Assembly: GCA_049606855.1 (NCBI GenBank)
Contig: JBMYVY010000013.1
Span: 1-64,000 of the forward strand
Source: JBELHR01 sp049606855
Lineage (GTDB): Bacteria > Bacteroidota > Bacteroidia > Flavobacteriales > Flavobacteriaceae
Direction: 5' to 3'
DNA: 64,000 bases
Position 1 is the stretch's first letter, and every line of letters begins with the position of its first letter. The translations under genes were made by a program, and so were the position numbers. Shown here piece after piece: positions 62,554 through 64,000 of the stretch. The notes below the pieces were generated by a model that saw only the letters and a list, made by a program, of their open reading frames with translations, was not told the DNA's origin and made no database searches.

Positions 62554-63939
62554 TTAAATCTCTTCCGCTAAAATTAATGCCTTATTTAAGGCTGCCAACT
62601 TATTATTTACTTCTTGTAACTCTCCTTCTTCGCTAGAATCGATAACAATTCCAGCTCCAGCTTGGGAATAGAGTTGATTATTTTTAGACACAAATGAGCG
62701 AATCGCTATGGCTAAATTAACATCATTATTCAAACCTATAACTCCAACTGCTCCACCGTAAAATCCTCTTTTTTGATTTTCGTATTGATCGATCAATTGC
62801 ATGGCTCTGTATTTGGGAGCTCCTGAAAGTGTCCCTGCAGGAAATGTAGCTCCAACTACCCTATTTGAATGCCCATCCTTGAGGGTACCCTGAACGGTGG
62901 AAACTAAATGTAAAACATGAGAAAAATATTGAACCTCCTTGAATATTTTAACTGAAACTTCATTTCCATGGATAGAGAGATCATTTCTAGCTAAATCCAC
63001 CAACATTACATGCTCTGCATTTTCTTTTTTATCCTCAGCAAGTTTTTTTGCAAGCTCCGCATCTTTTATATCATCCCCCGTACGACGGAAAGTTCCGGCA
63101 ATTGGATTGATGATGGCTTTACCCCCTTGAATTTTTATTTGAGCCTCTGGTGAAGAACCCATTAATTTAAAGCTCCCGTAATCAAAATAGAATAAATAAG
63201 GGGATGGGTTTATACTTCTCAGAGCTCTGTAGACATTGAATTCATCACCTGTAAATTCTTGTGAAAATTGTCTAGAGAGCACTAATTGAAAGACATCACC
63301 TCTTTTACAATGCGATTTAGCTTGGGCTACACATGATCTGAACTGTTCATCTGTGATGTTTGAAGACTGGTCTCCTTTTAATTTGAAATCATATAATCCA
63401 AAAGACTGATTCGACAACAAAGTCGTAATATCTTGCATTTTACTCAATGATCCTTCGGGCACATTTTCAATAATCAACAACTCATTTTTAAAATGATTTA
63501 TAGCAATCACAAATCGATAAAAGCTGTATTGCATTTCTGGAATACTCGAATCTGCATCAGGATTCTTGAGCTTGAGATCTTCAAAATATTGCACAGCATC
63601 GTATGAAAAGTAACCGTAAAAACCGTTAAATGATGCGTATTCATCGGCTCCTTTAACTTTCAACTTATCCCTAAATTGATCAAAAAGCTCATAAAAATTA
63701 CCCTCAATCTGTTCTTGACCAACTTGATGACCATGCTCAAAATAACTAAAGACGTCACCTTCAGCTTTCAAAGTAACAAGCGGATCAAAGCATACAAAAG
63801 AAAATGAATCTTCCTTACTGTGATAATCAGAACTTTCCAAGAGTACAGTATTGGCATACTTATCTCTAATCTTTAAATATAAACTTACCGGTGTAATCGT
63901 ATCGGCAAGCATTTGTTTTGTAATACTTGTACAAATCAT
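62554..63939 (-). CDS. trpE: Anthranilate synthase component I
   Basis: 461 residues, converting chorismate and ammonia to anthranilate. The N-terminal VLLESS (32-37) contains the LLES tryptophan-binding motif, so feedback inhibition by tryptophan is expected. The chorismate-binding domain has the PIAGTFRRT motif, LVDLARND and GAPKYRAMQ, and GFYGGAVG. It heads the trp operon, with one base between it and trpG. The start ATG is 17 bases from the end of the terminator stem upstream. Confidence 0.97.
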   Translation of the reverse strand: MICTSITKQMLADTITPVSLYLKIRDKYANTVLLESSDYHSKEDSFSFVCFDPLVTLKAEGDVFSYFEHGHQVGQEQIEGNFYELFDQFRDKLKVKGADEYASFNGFYGYFSYDAVQYFEDLKLKNPDADSSIPEMQYSFYRFVIAINHFKNELLIIENVPEGSLSKMQDITTLLSNQSFGLYDFKLKGDQSSNITDEQFRSCVAQAKSHCKRGDVFQLVLSRQFSQEFTGDEFNVYRALRSINPSPYLFYFDYGSFKLMGSSPEAQIKIQGGKAIINPIAGTFRRTGDDIKDAELAKKLAEDKKENAEHVMLVDLARNDLSIHGNEVSVKIFKEVQYFSHVLHLVSTVQGTLKDGHSNRVVGATFPAGTLSGAPKYRAMQLIDQYENQKRGFYGGAVGVIGLNNDVNLAIAIRSFVSKNNQLYSQAGAGIVIDSSEEGELQEVNNKLAALNKALILAEEI

Positions 63940-63948
63940 AATTCAATT

Positions 63949-63980
63949 AAAAAAAAAGGGCTTATCGTGAGATAAGCCCT
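63949..63980 (-). terminator. Hairpin with T-run just upstream of trpE (attenuator or upstream terminator)
   Basis: In the minus-strand transcript AGGGCTTATC pairs perfectly with GATAAGCCCT around TCAC and runs into nine U, then AATTGAAT and the trpE ATG. This is a complete intrinsic terminator in the trp leader, so it may be an attenuator. It could equally terminate a gene beyond the window end; the sequence upstream of it is cut off after 20 bases. Confidence 0.75.
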
Positions 63981-64000
63981 GTTAATATTATATATAGATA

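Overview
The window comes from a member of the Bacteroidota, most likely a marine or aquatic member of the Flavobacteriia. The evidence is three SusC/SusD outer-membrane import pairs, DUF4249, DUF4136 and DUF2490 type envelope proteins, many Lol-type lipoproteins, an almost complete lack of Shine-Dalgarno sequences, and promoters of the Bacteroidota form TTTG-N19-TAnnTTTG. The tmRNA tag GENNYALAA and the gene order rpsL-rpsG-fusA-rpsJ-rplC (no tuf) fit this. Base composition and codon use look uniform. I see no insertion sequence, prophage, integron, CRISPR array, rRNA or tRNA gene.

Layout. 1-4.1 kb: the str/S10 ribosomal operon on the minus strand, with a near-consensus promoter at 4140-4170. 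4.5-20.4 kb: three SusC/SusD loci. Two are on the plus strand (4528-8958 and 9240-14536) and one converges on them from the minus strand (14704-20440). The second and third each end with a surface-type lipoprotein carrying a GDG motif (FDxxGDG), and none carries a glycoside hydrolase or other degradative enzyme. 20.7-31.7 kb: housekeeping genes, including two tandem paralogous secreted proteins, rlmB, a rhomboid protease, rarA, a four-gene minus-strand operon (radC, a deacetylase-like protein, a YjjG-type nucleotidase, a secreted protein), the K+ uptake pair trkA-trkH and a small barrel protein. 31.7-36.6 kb: a minus-strand operon of a lysine/saccharopine-dehydrogenase-like enzyme, two M28 peptidases and the murein-recycling ligase mpl. 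36.6-37.1 kb: ssrA (tmRNA). 37.1-54.4 kb: envelope proteins, with a minus-strand operon of a TonB receptor, a DUF4249 lipoprotein, an MG2-like protein and ftsE, and a plus-strand operon of a thioredoxin-like lipoprotein, a large TPR protein, a plugless barrel, a PA-M28 peptidase and an amidohydrolase. 54.5-63.9 kb: a tricorn-like S41 protease and the complete tryptophan operon trpEGDCFBA, with an intrinsic terminator hairpin immediately upstream of trpE.

How it fits together. The cell takes up macromolecule fragments through TonB-driven SusCD ports and carries several exported M28 and tricorn-like peptidases, so protein or peptide scavenging is plausible, although no substrate can be read from the sequence. 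The least expected signals are regulatory. The three susC genes share a start region with fixed spacing, and a fourth TonB-receptor operon 25 kb away carries the same TTCG-ending -7 element plus a 12-base identity with one of them. Other notable points are a probable one-base deletion in the signal peptide of the 31.2 kb barrel gene, a deacetylase-family protein that seems to have lost its metal ligands, an M28 protein with its first metal-binding His replaced by Asp, and several convergent gene pairs that overlap or share one terminator.
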